A stretch of DNA of 64,000 bases from Leptasterias polaris (GCA_037783415.1 JAZGTN010000046.1:4222501-4286500); one strand, 5' to 3'. Positions 1 through 11,800 are shown, numbered from the stretch's first letter. Notes: generated by a model from the sequence alone, not told the origin. A program made the numbers and translations.

Positions 1-387
1 TAACTCAACTTAGCAGTGAAATTTGATACTTAAGCCACATAGAAAGGAATTTAGCAGTGTTGTTGTTTCTCGTGTGAATGTAACTGACCTCAGCTAGTTG
101 TAACATGGTGGAAGGGTTGTAAACATGATTTCAGCTCGATGTTACGACGCCGTGTATTTTTTTCTTCCGGTGGAGTTGCACGTAGGCCTATACATTTTTC
201 TCCTCAGTTGCCGCCTAAATTCTTTTAAGTTTTACAATTAAGTTGACATCATCTGTATTCCTTATGACAGCTATTAATCACTCAGAACACAGAAGATAAT
301 AAAGATCAAAGAATCGGACATTGTTGGATCCATGTTTGTAAACATTATCTGAACGATCGAAAAACGTATTTACCTCCACCTGCTGTG

Positions 388-514
388 GTTACGGTGACAT
401 CGCACACTAATGGGGACGAAGTCGATTCAACATAGCCCTGACGCAGTGTGTGGTACGGTGACATCGCACACTAATGGGGACAAAGTCGATTCAACTTAGC
501 CCTGACGCAGTGTA
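388..514. repeat. tandem duplication, 64-bp period, two copies
   Basis: The block beginning ACGGTGACATCGCACACTAA at 391 recurs at 455 with few changes, both copies running to CCTGACGCAGTGT. Function unknown. Confidence 0.9.
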
Positions 515-1330
515 TTTTAATAGTGACAAGACCCCCCTTCCCCCATTCAAGAACAGACCAAAACAAAATGCATTTCTCATTCCGAATAGCTGCGAAAAGT
601 AACTTTAAAAGTGGCCAGACCTTCCCAGGAAACCAACAATTTTATACAAACAGTTTTGCCGTTTCATTATTGAGTGGAATTTTAGAAGAGGATTATAAAT
701 ACCTGCAAAAATGTCCAGCAATCTGACATGTTTAATTTATTAAATTCTGAGTACGTGAATTTGAAGGAAATTTCCTGTGTTGAATGGGTCGCTGCCTTCG
801 GAGGGCGTTAGATGTCCAGTTTTTCATATAATGGTTGAACTTTTTGATCAGTTGTAGCAAATGTTGTCATTTTATGACAAATTTCATTAAGTTTTATTCT
901 TAAATCTGGCTAAACTATTTAACAACAGTTTACAATAATACTGGTTATTTTTTGGGGGGACATGTAAGTTCTGTTCACACATGGTTCACACAATGACCTC
1001 CAAACCTTCAAGCTCACTCCAAACCGCAAGTTTGTTTATACAAAATGTAATCAGCCATACAAACCGCAGAGCGCTCAGCGGGGTGCATCTGGCACATGGC
1101 CTATTTGGTGTTCCGGACAAGTTGTGACATTCAGCGAATAAAACCATGTCCCCTATACAAATACAGTCTGATGATTTGTCCCGGACTACTTTTGACAAGA
1201 CCCCTTACAGGGGGCGGCACAAACCCAGGGAAGGGGAGGGTGGGGTCCAAGGGGTTTGCACCTGTGTGTCTGTCGGGAAAAAAAACCTTGCAGGTAAACA
1301 AGTTATCCGACGTGAAATCGTTAAACTCTG
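515..1330. other. no recognisable feature
   Basis: AT-rich intergenic sequence with short ORFs only. I see no domain, splice-supported exon or clear repeat. Confidence 0.6.
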
Positions 1331-1660
1331 TATAATAATAATAATAATAATCATTTGGGGGGCTAATCATCCTTACTAGCAGCTGAAAGCTGAATTGCGA
1401 AGGACACGGCTACAACGTGTTCGAGAAGCAGGCATGCAAGGGCGCCTTTGACAGCCAGCCACATCAACCCATATAGCACCATGGAGCACAGCCAGAGATC
1501 GAAAGTGTTTGATTTTTCCCAAGGGAGAAAAACCCTCTAGGCACAGCAGAGAACCAACGCACAACTCTACTCACATATGGCCTTGGCCGGGTATTGAACC
1601 AGGGTCACCTTGGTGAGAGGCGAGCGCTTTAGGCACAAGCCAACCATGCCCCCATACTCG
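1331..1660 (-). mobile_element. decayed tRNA-headed SINE, minus strand
   Basis: Read on the minus strand, 1655-1580 has a tRNA-like head with a B-box-like GGTTCAATACC. A body follows and the element ends in an (ATT)n tail that appears here as TAATAATAA at 1331-1350. The A box is less clear than in the main SINE family. Confidence 0.45.
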
Positions 1661-1689
1661 GTATTTACCGGATTCCTGTGGGGGAAATA

Positions 1690-1790
1690 ACAGCCAGTTC
1701 TGTGGTCGAGTGGTATGACATCTGCTCTAGAATGGCAAAGGTCATGGGTTGGATTACACCCAAGTAATATGCCAGTGGATTTTTGTTTCC
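1690..1790 (+). mobile_element. tRNA-like SINE head fragment
   Basis: TGGTCGAGTGGTATGAC resembles an A box and GGGTTGGATTACACCC a degraded B box about 45 bp later. It is followed by a G17 tract (1801-1817). This is more likely a SINE head than a working tRNA gene. Confidence 0.35.
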
Positions 1791-2156
1791 ATAGGACTCG
1801 GGGGGGGGGGGGGGGGGAGTACTGAGTATACTGTGCTTAACACACATCGGTGTATTGGTAAAGCACAAATGATATTTTTTATCCCCGATACAAATTTAGC
1901 ATTTACTAAAGTTCTTCGTTTTTGTTTTTTTACAGTATCTGTGGAAGCATTGTGTATGTTTACTATACATTTAATGAAAAGCAACCTGCGGCTACCACAA
2001 GACAAGAATCATCAGCTGACAACAACGCTAGCAAAAAGGGTATTTACGCTTCTGTATAATCATTACCTCTACTCTCATATTCTTCAGGAGCCATTTCTAG
2101 ATCTTGTTTCATAAAATAGTAGTTGAATCTTTAGTGTTTTTCATTATCATGTTTCC

Positions 2157-2796
2157 ATTCCAACTTGAGAATCATCCCAACTATAGTTTGGACCACCAGT
2201 CTTAACTTGAGTGTTACAGTTGGGACGCCCAACTATAGCTGGGATTGCCTAAAAGTGACAGTGATAGAGATGTAACCATACGTCTCACTGTTAAGCCCAC
2301 TTGTCGGGGGCCATTAGGTATCAAACCATAAAATAGTCGTTGAATATCACTAACTCACTCATGAAATAGTAGTTGAATCTTTAGTGTACTTCATGATTGT
2401 GTTCCGTTCCAACTGAAAAACTGTCCCAACTTGAGAACTGTCCCAGTCGGCCAAACTCTAAATGGGATTGCTTGATGGTGACAGTGAGAGAGATGTACTG
2501 CAATCAGTGGGGCTCTAAAGTAACTCGATCCTCTAAAGTCTTGCTCGGCTTAATACGAGGCTTGTACATGATACCCCGTAATTATTTTGGCAAAGGTTAA
2601 GAAGAATCAATTGTTACTCCATTATGTACACGTAAATGAATTTATCCTCGCCACCTGGCAGCAGTCTCTTTTGTTAGAACCATAAAGCCGCTGGCTCCCT
2701 GCACGGTGAAAGATCTCTGGATCCCAGCTACAGTTGGGCCATCCCAACTGTCCATCCCAAGTGTAACTCAAGTTGGGACGATTCTCAAGTTGGGAC
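2157..2796. mobile_element. inverted-repeat (MITE-like) element
   Basis: TTCCAACTTGAGAATCATCC near 2158 is the reverse complement, with small changes, of the segment GATTCTCAAGTTGGGA ending at 2796. Inside, a ~140-bp block (2109-2290) is repeated at 2361-2500 (AAATAGTAGTTGAATCTTTA). No coding capacity. Confidence 0.65.
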
Positions 2797-2910
2797 GGGA
2801 CAGTCACATGAATGAGTTACTTTTGTTCTTTGTTGCCTGAGCACTCAAAATCGAGCAGATGCTCCGTAGTTTGTCGTGGCAATCTGCTTTCATAGATGCC
2901 ACTGTATACG

Positions 2911-3273
2911 TGTCGTGGCCGAGCGGTTAAGAGCACTGAACTCAAGCTCTGGTGTTTCTGTTCAGCAGAGTGTGGGTTCGAGTCCCGGTCGTGACACTTG
3001 TGTCCCTGAGCAAGACACTTAACTATAATTGCTTCTCTCCACCCAGGGGTAAAATGGGTACCTGTGAGGCAGAGATGGTTCTTGTGATTGATTTAGCCTA
3101 GTAGCGCATATATTGCAGCACGGGCTGTATACTCCCCAGGGAGCTGAGATGGTTTAAGGAATGAAATAAATGGCCCAGTGACCAGGGGTAATAATGTTCG
3201 AAGCGCTTTGAGACGCCCTTGGGTGTGATAAAGCGCGATATAAATCCATATTATTATTATTATTATTATTATT
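2911..3273 (+). mobile_element. tRNA-derived SINE, subfamily A
   Basis: The head resembles a class II tRNA: A box TGGCCGAGCGGTTAAGAGC, B box GGGTTCGAGTCCCGG. The body contains GGGGTAAAATGGGTACCTGT and CCCAGGGAGCTGAGATGG. It ends in GCGCTTTGAGACGCCC... and an (ATT)n tail. It is non-coding and in this model would be RNA polymerase III transcribed and moved by a partner LINE. Confidence 0.9.
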
Positions 3274-3289
3274 GGTTGGGCAACTATCT

Positions 3290-3510
3290 TCAGAATGGTG
3301 CTAATGGGTTTAAAACGGGTTCAAATTCGGTTCAAATTTGGTTTAAAGCATTAGAATCAACTACTTCAGTAAGGTGCTTACGGGTTTAAAATGGGTTCGA
3401 TTTGGGTTCAAACTGGATTTATAGCACCAAATTGATTTACTTCAGTAAGGTGTTATTGGGTTCAAAATGGGTATAAACTGGGCTTAAAGCACCAAAATCA
3501 GCTCCTCAGC
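3290..3510. repeat. three-copy tandem repeat, ~72-bp period
   Basis: Three copies of a unit containing CTTCAGTAAGGTGCTTACGG, GGGTTTAAAATGGGTTC and AAAGCACCAAAATCA. The copies are diverged. Confidence 0.7.
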
Positions 3511-3842
3511 AAAGCTGTTTTGTATCCATGAAAGCCCCTTACCACAACGACTCTTATCATTCCTTGTTCTCTGTATACAGTGGCATCTATGAAAGCAGAT
3601 TGTCATTATTCCAAGAAGGGGACAGACTAATTGCCCTATGGTCTCGGTTTGATTTTTATTCATGACCTGGAATCATACCAGAAGTTGCAAGATAAGGGTC
3701 TGTTATGGGCTTCAAAAGACAACCTCTAATCATTTACATACTCTTCTGTATTCATACCTGGATAATACTATTAATAGGCATTTAACAGGCGCTTTTAAAC
3801 CTATTGTATGACAGGGCCTTAACCTATTAGCCCTGTGGACCT

Positions 3843-4165
3843 TTAAGGGTGTGTACAACATTAATTGCCAAAGACCAGTATCCACACTTGATGTGACCCA
3901 ACATATACATGAAATAACAAACCTGTGAAAGTTTAAGCTCAATCGGTGTTCGGAGTCATGAGAAAACAGTGAAAATTCCCATGTTTAAACATTTTTTTCA
4001 AACATCGGATTTTATCCTGCAGGATAAAGACTATTGTTTTACTCATTTCCTTAAAACTATGGAATTTCAAGCAAAACTATTTCAAGGGAAGTTTCCACCA
4101 TGACCATCTTTATACAATGTAAGTTATATGTGCAAATCTGTGAACATTTATATTTTCAATCTTAC
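3843..4165. mobile_element. TTAA MITE, GTGTACA subfamily, right end truncated
   Basis: Starts TTAAGGGTGTGTACAAC and contains the shared core AACCTGTGAAAGTTTAAGCTC and the ATAAAGACTATTGTTTTACTC segment seen at 31690, 51640 and 63818. The right end dissolves into a short TTACGT repeat instead of a TIR. Confidence 0.7.
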
Positions 4166-4214
4166 GTTTACGTTTACGTTTATGTTGGTTGACTCAGCAG
4201 GATCCATGAGTCAA

Positions 4215-4462
4215 TGTTGTACTCGCCCTTTGAGCATTCATCCAAGAAACTATCTCAACTCCTTCGGTGTATGCAGTACCAGCAGCCAAATGGGCGCTAA
4301 TCATTCACGTCAATTTGCCTACCTTCCCAGGTACCCAATAACTCCTAGGTGATGAGAAGCAATTATAGTTAAATGTCTTGCCCAAGTATAGAAGTGTCCT
4401 GACCGGGATTCGAACCCACCCCCTTTAGTTTGATGTGCTAGACCACTTAGCCATGCCACTCT
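4215..4462 (-). mobile_element. tRNA-derived SINE, old copy, minus strand
   Basis: The reverse complement shows a head with B box GGGTTCGAATCCCGG (at 4414-4400) and the GCAATTATAGTTAA and TAGGTACC body motifs, much diverged. The tail is missing. Confidence 0.65.
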
Positions 4463-4789
4463 AAGGTGTCCAGAAGTAAATTATGGATAAACAAGGGGGT
4501 ACAAAAATAAGAAGTGGGGGTACTAGGGTGTTCAAAAGAACATAGTAGATAAAATAGGGTGTTTAAGAAATGAAAGGGACCAAGGGTGTTAAAAAGATAC
4601 CCAGACATCCCGGGGTGAATGCTACTTATTTTTTATTCATTTGTACATTAATGTGTATCATAGTTTTTGATAAATTAATTTATTTCTATATTGGTGTTAA
4701 TAGCTTTAAAACACTTTTGCATGACAGCTGTATCTGTTTTAGAGGAAGATTTACTATATGGGATTTGAGGCATTGCATGGTGAGATATT

Positions 4790-4940
4790 ATACAAATAAT
4801 GAATGTTTATGAGTGCAATGGTAAGAATATTTTCATGAGTTGAAATATGGAATGTTCGAGTTGAATGGAACAATCCATCTTTCAACGAATGAAAATATTC
4901 TTACTATTGCACGAATGAAAAACATTCATTATTTGTTTTT
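4790..4940. repeat. long imperfect hairpin
   Basis: CAAATAATGAATGTTTATGAG and AGAATATTTTCATGAGTTG are mirrored by CGAATGAAAATATTCTTAC and CATTCATTATTTG. The arms are about 60 bp around a short loop, the shape of a MITE relic. Confidence 0.75.
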
Positions 4941-5429
4941 ACATCCAAGTAGATCCTTGTCATTTGTCATTTGTCATTTGCCGTCTTTAATCGAATAGTC
5001 ACATTCGTCAATGAGGAGGGCGGGCGAGCGTGCAATAGAACAAATCGGATGGAACGAAGAATTCACGGTGAATGGAACGAAAAATGCACGGTGAATGAAG
5101 TAGCGTGCAATGGTACGTTTATTTGCTATCACGTGACGGACAATCCTCCAATCAAATGGCAAGGATCTGCTTGGGTGTTATATAACAATGTATATTTGGT
5201 TTGCGGTAACACCATGTTTATATCTACTTGCTAGGTAGATTTATTATGTTAAATTGAATGCGCAATGCCTTTTATTTTTAACACCCATTCGATCAGTCCA
5301 CACCACATTTCATGTCGTTTCATCCATAATGACCTAACAACCTTGACCTGTTGACCTTGTTTGTTTCATTGAATTGTGAGACTTTCATCTCTAAGCTTGA
5401 TTATTCAAAAAAAGGAACATCAGCTTGTC

Positions 5430-6180
5430 TTCAGTGCCACTTCAGTGCAAGCCACTTCAGCTTGCCTTACTGCAAGTCATTTCAGCTTGTCCCATCTGCA
5501 AGCCACTTCAGCTTGTCTCACTGTAAGCCACTTCAGCTTGCCTTATTGCAAGCCACTTCAGCTTGCTGCAAGCCACTTCAGCTTGTTGTAATGCAAGCCA
5601 CTGCAGCTTGCCTTACTGCAAGCCACTTCAGCTTGCCTTACTGCAAGCCACTTCAGCTTGCCTTACTGCAAGCCACTTCAGCTTGCCTTTCACTGCAAGC
5701 CACTTCAGCTTGCCTTTCACTGCAAGCCACTTCAGATTGCCCTCCTGCAAGCCACTTCAGCTTGTCTTGCTGCAAGCCACTACAACTTGCCTTACTGCAA
5801 GCCACTTCAGCTTGTCTTGCTGCAAGCCACTACAACTTGCCTTACTGCAAACCAATTTCAGCTTTCCTTGCTGAAAGCTACTTCAGCTTGTCTTGGTGCA
5901 AGCCACCAGCTTGCCTTACTGTAAGCAACTTGAACTTGTCTTGGTGCAAGCCACTTCAGCTTGTCTTGCTGCAAGCCACAGATTGTCTTACTGCAAGCCA
6001 CTTCAGATTTCCTTGCTGCAAGCCACTTCAGCTTGTCTTGCTGCAAGCTACTTCAACTTGTCTTGGTGCAAGCCACTTCAGCTTTCCTTGCTGCTAGCCA
6101 CTTCAGCTTGTCTTTCTGTAAGCAACTTGAAATTGTCTTGCTGCAAGCCACTTCAACTTGTCTTGCGCAAGCCAAATACC
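5430..6180. repeat. minisatellite, unit ~24-26 bp, about 30 copies
   Basis: Repeats of GCAAGCCACTTCAGCTTGCC followed by TTACT or TTGCT. The unit contains no stop in several frames, so overlapping ORFs up to 248 codons appear (5351-6097 the longest). They have no start context, splice support or known similarity, so I do not call a gene. The half-palindrome GCAAGCC..CAGCTTGC lets each unit form a small hairpin. Confidence 0.95.
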
Positions 6181-6346
6181 AAATCACTTTAAGGAAAGTA
6201 GCACCTTTAGTTTTGAACGATAAAGCTACAAGCCACAGGTGAATTATTCATATTTCATATCAAAAATTCAAACCCCTAATGCTAACAAAAACATTACTTC
6301 ATTCTTAAATCGTTTGCATAACTTTTCTACTGTCTGGTAGTATATA

Positions 6347-6632
6347 CAGGGATGAGATTTTTCAGATATTTGTCTGAATTCAGACTTTTTATGTCAGCCT
6401 GGTGAATAAAAAAAGCCTGTCATTTTCCACATAAAAGAAAGACAGCCCTTTGATCTACTTCACTAGTGCTTAGGAAACTGTTCCTAAAAGCCCTTTGAAT
6501 TCCAAACCCTCCCTTGGGGTTACCAAAAGGTAGAAACACCGTCATTTTAACATACATGTAGGCCCTATGTACTAAAATTTGGATCCAACATGTAGTTTCA
6601 GACTTTTTTGCCAGCGATGACTCTCATCCCTG
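6347..6632. mobile_element. MITE with CAGGGATGAGA termini, copy 1
   Basis: Ends are CAGGGATGAGA and the inverse TCTCATCCCTG, flanked on both sides by TATATA. The body is shared along its full length with 45706-45998. No coding capacity. The CAGGG start suggests a hAT-type end, but the flank repeat does not prove it. Confidence 0.85.
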
Positions 6633-6639
6633 TATATAG

Positions 6640-7100
6640 TACCATCTAGCAATAGCTCTTTACTTGCTTCTGTAGGTTACTAAAAATGGCACCAGACTAA
6701 CCCAGCAACCCCCAGGTAGCTAGTGGCACTAACCTCTCACACCTACCAAGATTTGCTTTTCCTGAGCATCACTGATGGTTAAATGCTGCTTGTGGGTGGC
6801 CATGTTTTCAGATGATCATGATGCCAAAGCCGACACTGGGGTTCCAACGGAAGACTCTGCACTCATTGTCAATCCCACTAACCTGTCGCTGAATAACAAT
6901 GCAAAGGTCGCAGAGGAAGGTGCTGTTTAAGGGACGAAATAACTTTTGTTTTTCTAGTTTTTTAAATATATTCATTCCAATTCTCAGAGATTTAAAACAC
7001 ACCCTAAGAGAAAAATGAATCTTCATAAGTTGGTTCTTTTTTATGTACACCCCTTGCACTGACAACTCACATGGCTACTGTCCGCTAATGGTCAGCCATT
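6640..7100. other. no recognisable feature
   Basis: Short ORFs only, including one of 85 codons on the minus strand at 6808-7065 with no similarity I recognise. Confidence 0.5.
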
Positions 7101-7109
7101 AGAGTCAAA

Positions 7110-7366
7110 TTGCATGTAACGGCTGATTTTCTGTTTACTGCACGTGTGTTTCCTTTTCATAGCACTGCCAACCGTAAGCACACGAAAAGGCATGCTAAGC
7201 TTCCAGTGCTTATTGTATGAAAATGAATGACGTAACAATGCAAATCTATGGTGAACGCCCAAGCTGGCCGCCTAATTTTCCTGTGCTATAAACCTGTGAA
7301 ATAAGCTTACGCTTAAGCAACTTTTTCTGCTAATTGTTAGCACGAAAATTTGCTTACTATAAAATT
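7110..7366 (-). mobile_element. GCTTAAGCAGCTC-family MITE fragment
   Basis: The reverse complement of this stretch aligns with 28990-29195 (GATTTGCATTGTTACGTCAT, CATGCCTTTTCTTGTGCTTACGG in parts). It belongs to the same dispersed family as the copies at 28873 and 37339. Confidence 0.65.
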
Positions 7367-7388
7367 GGCCTATGGTGCGGGTCTAAAC

Positions 7389-8180
7389 ATAGAGAAAGGA
7401 CCACGGAAGGAGTTCGAACCTGTCGGGCAGTAACAGCAGAGATCAATGGGCCACACGAACCCCTATATGTAGGTTGTGCAATACCGCATTTTACACTGGT
7501 AAACTGCAACTCATTTGGGCCCTGCATTGAAGAATGCTGTGTCATATTTTCTTGACGTCATTTCGCTGCAAGCTTTTCCACAATAAATGGAGTAGATATT
7601 TTGCATCAAATAAGACTTTATCGCATGCGCAGTCGAGTACAGTTCACCCTGGTTCATAATGACGCACGCAATCATGAAGGTTTTAATTACAAGTATTCGT
7701 CAATGTTTTTTTTGTTTTTTTAATCAACCAAAGTTAGGGGAATTTACACCAAATTCTTCAAAATTCGTGCGAGAATTATGACTTTTGTTAAAACTGACAT
7801 ATAAACAATTTTCATGGTTTTTCTGGGTCAAAAAATTGTGCATCTGGCAGGGAGTAAGTTAGTCTTTTTTGAACATGTTAATTGATGATGTGGCCAACCG
7901 TAGCCAACTCCAAACCACAAATCAAAACATTTGAAGAGTGAAAACATTCCTTTCCTGCCACACTTTCATTCAACAGAACTACTGGTTTGGGCTTCTGCGC
8001 ACGCCGATTCCCCAAAATGCACTGCGCCACTCTGCTATGGACAATTGGCTGACCGCAAAGTGGATGTTTGTGTCAGCAGTCACAATAGGATTAGCATACG
8101 ACTGCAAGGTATTTGCGGTGGTGATCATGTTTCCTCTGAAGTAAGAGAGTTGTAACTCCTTCCGTGGTCCTTTCTCTATG
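7389..8180. mobile_element. non-autonomous hAT-like element with 8-bp target duplication
   Basis: Terminal inverted repeats of about 26 bp start ATAGAGAAAGGACCACGGAA and recur in inverse at 8151-8180. The 8-bp sequence GTCTAAAC flanks both ends (7381-7388 and 8181-8188). An 8-bp duplication is typical of hAT elements. It has no transposase ORF; the interior is unknown. Confidence 0.8.
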
Positions 8181-8273
8181 GTCTAAACAAGCGCAAGTTG
8201 CCTTTAATGTGCACTGATCAGAAACTTGAGGGGACTCCGACTCCCAAAATGGCGCAATCAGGATTGTGACGTC

Positions 8274-8412
8274 GGGGCCCAATTTCTTGAAGCCTGTAGC
8301 AGAGATATAGGTTACCAGCCAAAATTCCATAATATTTACATTGTTACGACTGGTGCTCTGCTCACTTTTTTTGCTTAGCAGTATTTTCTGCTGGGCAGCT
8401 TGATGGAATTGG
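8274..8412 (-). mobile_element. GCTTAAGCAGCTC-family MITE fragment
   Basis: GGGCCCAATTTCTTGAAGC, a GGTTACCAGCCAAAATTCC segment and TTTGCTTAGCAG match the family consensus seen at 48195-48446. The copy is incomplete. Confidence 0.6.
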
Positions 8413-8824
8413 GCCTTCTCGAATTGGGTCATAAGAGAGGGCTTTGTAATGCAAAAAAACAGCACTCTCTTTTCTTTTTCCCCCAAAGAAATCCACGGTT
8501 TTTCTTGCACATTACAGGGTAGCTCCATTAAAGAAAGAGGCTAAAAGACAGCATCCTTTTTTGTCTGGCAGCTCACACCTGTTATCTACATGTAATTCCT
8601 TTTCCAAACAGTGGAGTTAATTGGTTAATGCACAAACCAGTTGTGCTGACTGCCCCAGGCAGATTAAATGCTCATCCATTAAGTTTAATGACCCAAGTTA
8701 TTCAATGTAAACAAGCCCACTCTGTGAAAAGGGCGTATACTTTCCGAGTTTTTGTGACCAAACTCGGAAATTCTTTAATGGAGCTTTCCCGTAATGAATA
8801 TTGAGGATTGTAATAAGCGGTTAA

Positions 8825-8938
8825 AGCCCGGTTCATACTTCAGACGAAAGCGAAAGCGAAGTGAATTTTCTTGAGTCAAAATTGCCAAAACGGCGCGTAT
8901 CGATTATTGCTTTCGTGTGAAGTATGAACCGGGCTTGA
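8825..8938. mobile_element. hairpin MITE, AAGCCCGGTTCATACTTC family, copy 1
   Basis: AAGCCCGGTTCATACTTC and its inverse GAAGTATGAACCGGGCTT bound a ~114-bp element. Confidence 0.85.
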
Positions 8939-9745
8939 ATCAAGTGTTATTGCTCCAATTAAAATATTAAGTGGGAAAACTGGTACTGTATGCTTGGTGC
9001 TGTAAATCTCACTGCACTTGTTTTCTTTTACTGCAAAAATAACATCACATCTTTTTTTTTCCAGTGGCTGAAAAATGTCTAACAAAGCTGAAAAGTATAA
9101 GTGTGGGAAAGTCTCTATGAGTTAAGCCTTGTTTTTTGTGGTTTTTTTTTTGGGGGGGGGGGGGTGTATTGTTATTATTATTTCTTTAGGTGTAGCACAA
9201 GTGAGAACATCCTTGCTCTTCGATATAAGGTTAACAACAGTGTTTTGTAAATTTTTGTTTATTTTAGTTTGTATATTCTCTGCATTGTTGATAATAATCT
9301 GTGAATCTTAAATAATATTACATGGCTTGTACAATGTACATGTAAGAGACCATACAAAGTCCTGTGCCTTTTTTTAACATTTTGGGGAAATGAAATCACT
9401 CACTTTAACAAGTCCAACAGGACTTGCACTTAGGCGTTTTGTTGAGCAACCCACTGGGCTAGTAAACTTTGCATTTAACTTGCCCCCAGGAAGTTCTAGC
9501 AGCCCATATTTTAAACATGTATTGGCATATGTATCTTTCTTATGTATTATTAGTGGTAGCGATCACAACCAGTTTGATGGTACAATGAAGTTACATTCAA
9601 ACACTCAAAAATAAATTATTTGTAAACTTGGTTGTGATCCCTGGCTACACGGTAGGTAAAGGTTGTATGGCTTCTGACTGGCACCCCAGAACAAAGATAT
9701 CGACAATAGTTGTGAGCAAAAATACTTAAGTTGTGAGCAAATAAC

Positions 9746-10121
9746 TTAAAAGCACTGGACAGTATTGGTAATTACTCAAAATAATTGTTAGCATAAAAAC
9801 TTACTTGGTAACGAGCAATGGAGAGCTGTTGATAGTATAAAACATTGTGAAAAACGACTCCCTCTGAAGTAACGTAGTTTTTGAGAAAAAGGTAATTTCT
9901 CACTCAAATAACAAAAGACTTGAGTGAAGCCTTTTATTATAGGCATCTGAAAGCACACAAATTTGTGCAACAAGGGTGTTTTTTCTTTCATTATTCTCTT
10001 GCAACTTCGATGACCAATCGAGCCCAAATTTTCACAGGTTTGTTATTTTATGCATATGTTGGGATACACCAAGTGAGAATACTGGTCTTTGACAATTACC
10101 AAACGTGTCCAGTGCCTTTAA
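9746..10121. mobile_element. TTAA MITE, GGCACTGGACAC family, copy 1
   Basis: TTAA on both sides (9746-9749 and 10118-10121). The ends are about 30-bp inverted repeats of the GGCACTGGACACGTTTGGTA type. The interior holds CTCCCTCTGAAGTAACGTAG and CCAATCGAGCCCAAATTTTC. TTAA targets are typical of piggyBac, so this is probably a non-autonomous piggyBac relative. Confidence 0.9.
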
Positions 10122-10264
10122 GTTTTGAGCAAAAACTTGAAATTGTCGCCGTCATTATGCCACAATCAGCAGAATAAACCCATGTTATATTGAAGTCTCA
10201 TCAATCTGAAGAAGAAACAGATAACCACTAATACCAAAGCCCTCATTCTAAAGAGCGTTGGAAA

Positions 10265-10475
10265 TCTTCACATTGTATTCGCTCTTTGCACGGATCTGCC
10301 ATGTGCGTGTAGAGCCTCGACTTCATGCTTCATTCGTATTGTATTTATGTATCTGTTTGAAAGCGTCATTACATTGCCGTGACAATACAGAGTTAAATAA
10401 TGCTTCTATTCACTGTTGTCCCCCAATTCGAGGCTCTACACGCAAATAGCTGACCGTGCAAGGGGCGAATAGTTT
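10265..10475. mobile_element. hairpin MITE
   Basis: ATTCGCTCTTTGCACGG...GTGTAGAGCCTCGA (10275-10322) is mirrored by TCGAGGCTCTACACGC...CCGTGCAAGGGGCGAAT (10428-10470). The arms are ~48 bp with a ~100-bp loop. Confidence 0.8.
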
Positions 10476-11100
10476 TCAGGGACTAGCCTAAGATTCTTAA
10501 CAAATTTTGTTGAAATTATGCGTCTTTTGATACCAAAATCATTTTATACAAGGCAAATATTTGTTATATTTTGAATAAATAAAATTATACTTTTTAGTTT
10601 TGTAGGTTTTATTTTGGAAATAATGTCTGAATGTTGTTTGCTGTCAAAAATAAATTGAATTTTTTCTTTTAATTGATGTACATTGGTCTTTTTGTCTTTT
10701 GCTAAACTTTCATAGTGAGGTTGGATTAATCTATTGCTGCTAAGCAATAATTGTCTGTGCTTATCAAATTTCTGTGCTCAACAGCATTGAGCCCAGGACT
10801 TAAATATAATGGAGCTGTTTGGCAGTAAATAATTAGCAAATTCAATATAATATACTAAAACTTGCATCGGGGATAAAGAAAATGATATGGTTTTAAAGCC
10901 CATCGCGTACCATATATACAGTGCTTTACACTTTTCTGACAGAAACGCTCCTCAGATTATAATTTGGAGGCATCAAAACTGATATCTTTTTACAATTTTT
11001 GTAAGCACATTACTTCGAAGTGAGATGTTTCACAAATTGCTTTATACTATCGAAAGCTGTAGTGGCAAAGATTTTAAGAGTGATTACCAAACGTATACCT
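10476..11100. other. no recognisable feature
   Basis: AT-rich intergenic DNA. Nothing coding or clearly repetitive is seen by eye. Confidence 0.5.
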
Positions 11101-11103
11101 TCC

Positions 11104-11246
11104 CTTTAAGTCAAGTTCATACTTTGTTTGATTGCCAATGCGAAGCTAATTTGATGTCACATCTGATATTTGCTGCAAATGTACTCAAGAGTGGAGCACA
11201 TTTTAAAACTTAAGCAAATTATTCCATGAAGTATGAACCAAGCTTT
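11104..11246. mobile_element. hairpin MITE, AAGCCCGGTTCATACTTC family, copy 2
   Basis: AAGTCAAGTTCATACTTTG and the inverse GAAGTATGAACCAAGCTT bound an element with the same end type as 8825-8938, but diverged. Confidence 0.65.
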
Positions 11247-11424
11247 ACAACTTCAGAGACAAAATCGAATCGAATCTAACATTATTATTGATAATGATAG
11301 ATAGCCGAGCAGTTTGTTTGTTGTTGTTTGTTTGTTAATGAGCATGATGAGGTTTGTTCAAAGAAAGGAGGGCCTTTGCTTTGTGTCTTTATCCCAGAAC
11401 TAATTAATAAGGAGTGCAAACATG

Positions 11425-11513
11425 ACAGAAGATTAGTCAAGTTGGATCATTCTAGCCACAAGAGGGCGCGCTACTATCCACTATCGATCACTGACGTCTT
11501 GGGCCAAGACTAG
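11425..11513. mobile_element. fragment of the TAGTCTTGGNTCAAGAC MITE
   Basis: CCACAAGAGGGCGCGC and GTCTTGGGCCAAGACTAG match the right half of the element at 63434-63736. Confidence 0.55.
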
Positions 11514-11800
11514 TGAAATAGTTGATAGAGTGGTTGGTGGATTTGATGAATTATTATAGTATCAGTTTATCGATTTTTTAATCAATAATTGACTGTTTAG
11601 GTATAGTGAATATTTCCCTTTATAACCCAAATAAAGTTAAAAGTTGGTAACTTTGTTTATCTGTGGAAAGTTTTGAGGGGAAAAAACACAACCTTGCTTT
11701 TTTTGGTGCATAATTAGCATTTTCGCTGGTGCCCTGTACTTGAGACGCCCCCTACTTGTGGTTAAGGGCTGAAAACCTAGTTCTGTGCGTCACGCGACAC

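Larger units (their letters stand above)
2881..3602. mobile_element. inverted-repeat element disrupted by a SINE
   Basis: AATCTGCTTTCATAGATGCC...GTATAC at 2881-2909 is matched in inverse at 3573-3602. The arms are about 29 bp. A SINE (2911-3273) and a three-copy tandem repeat lie between them, so the arms predate the SINE insertion. Confidence 0.7.

Noticed and set aside
2911..2998. Possible genuine tRNA gene (Leu/Ser-like) in the SINE heads, here and at 22275, 32325, 47112 and minus-strand copies
   Set aside because: The same head is always joined to a SINE body and ATT tail, no terminator T-run follows the acceptor end, and many dispersed copies exist. These are SINE promoters, not tRNA genes.
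5351..6097. 248-codon ORF of a repetitive protein
   Set aside because: It is produced by a stop-free minisatellite open in several frames at once, with no splice or start support.
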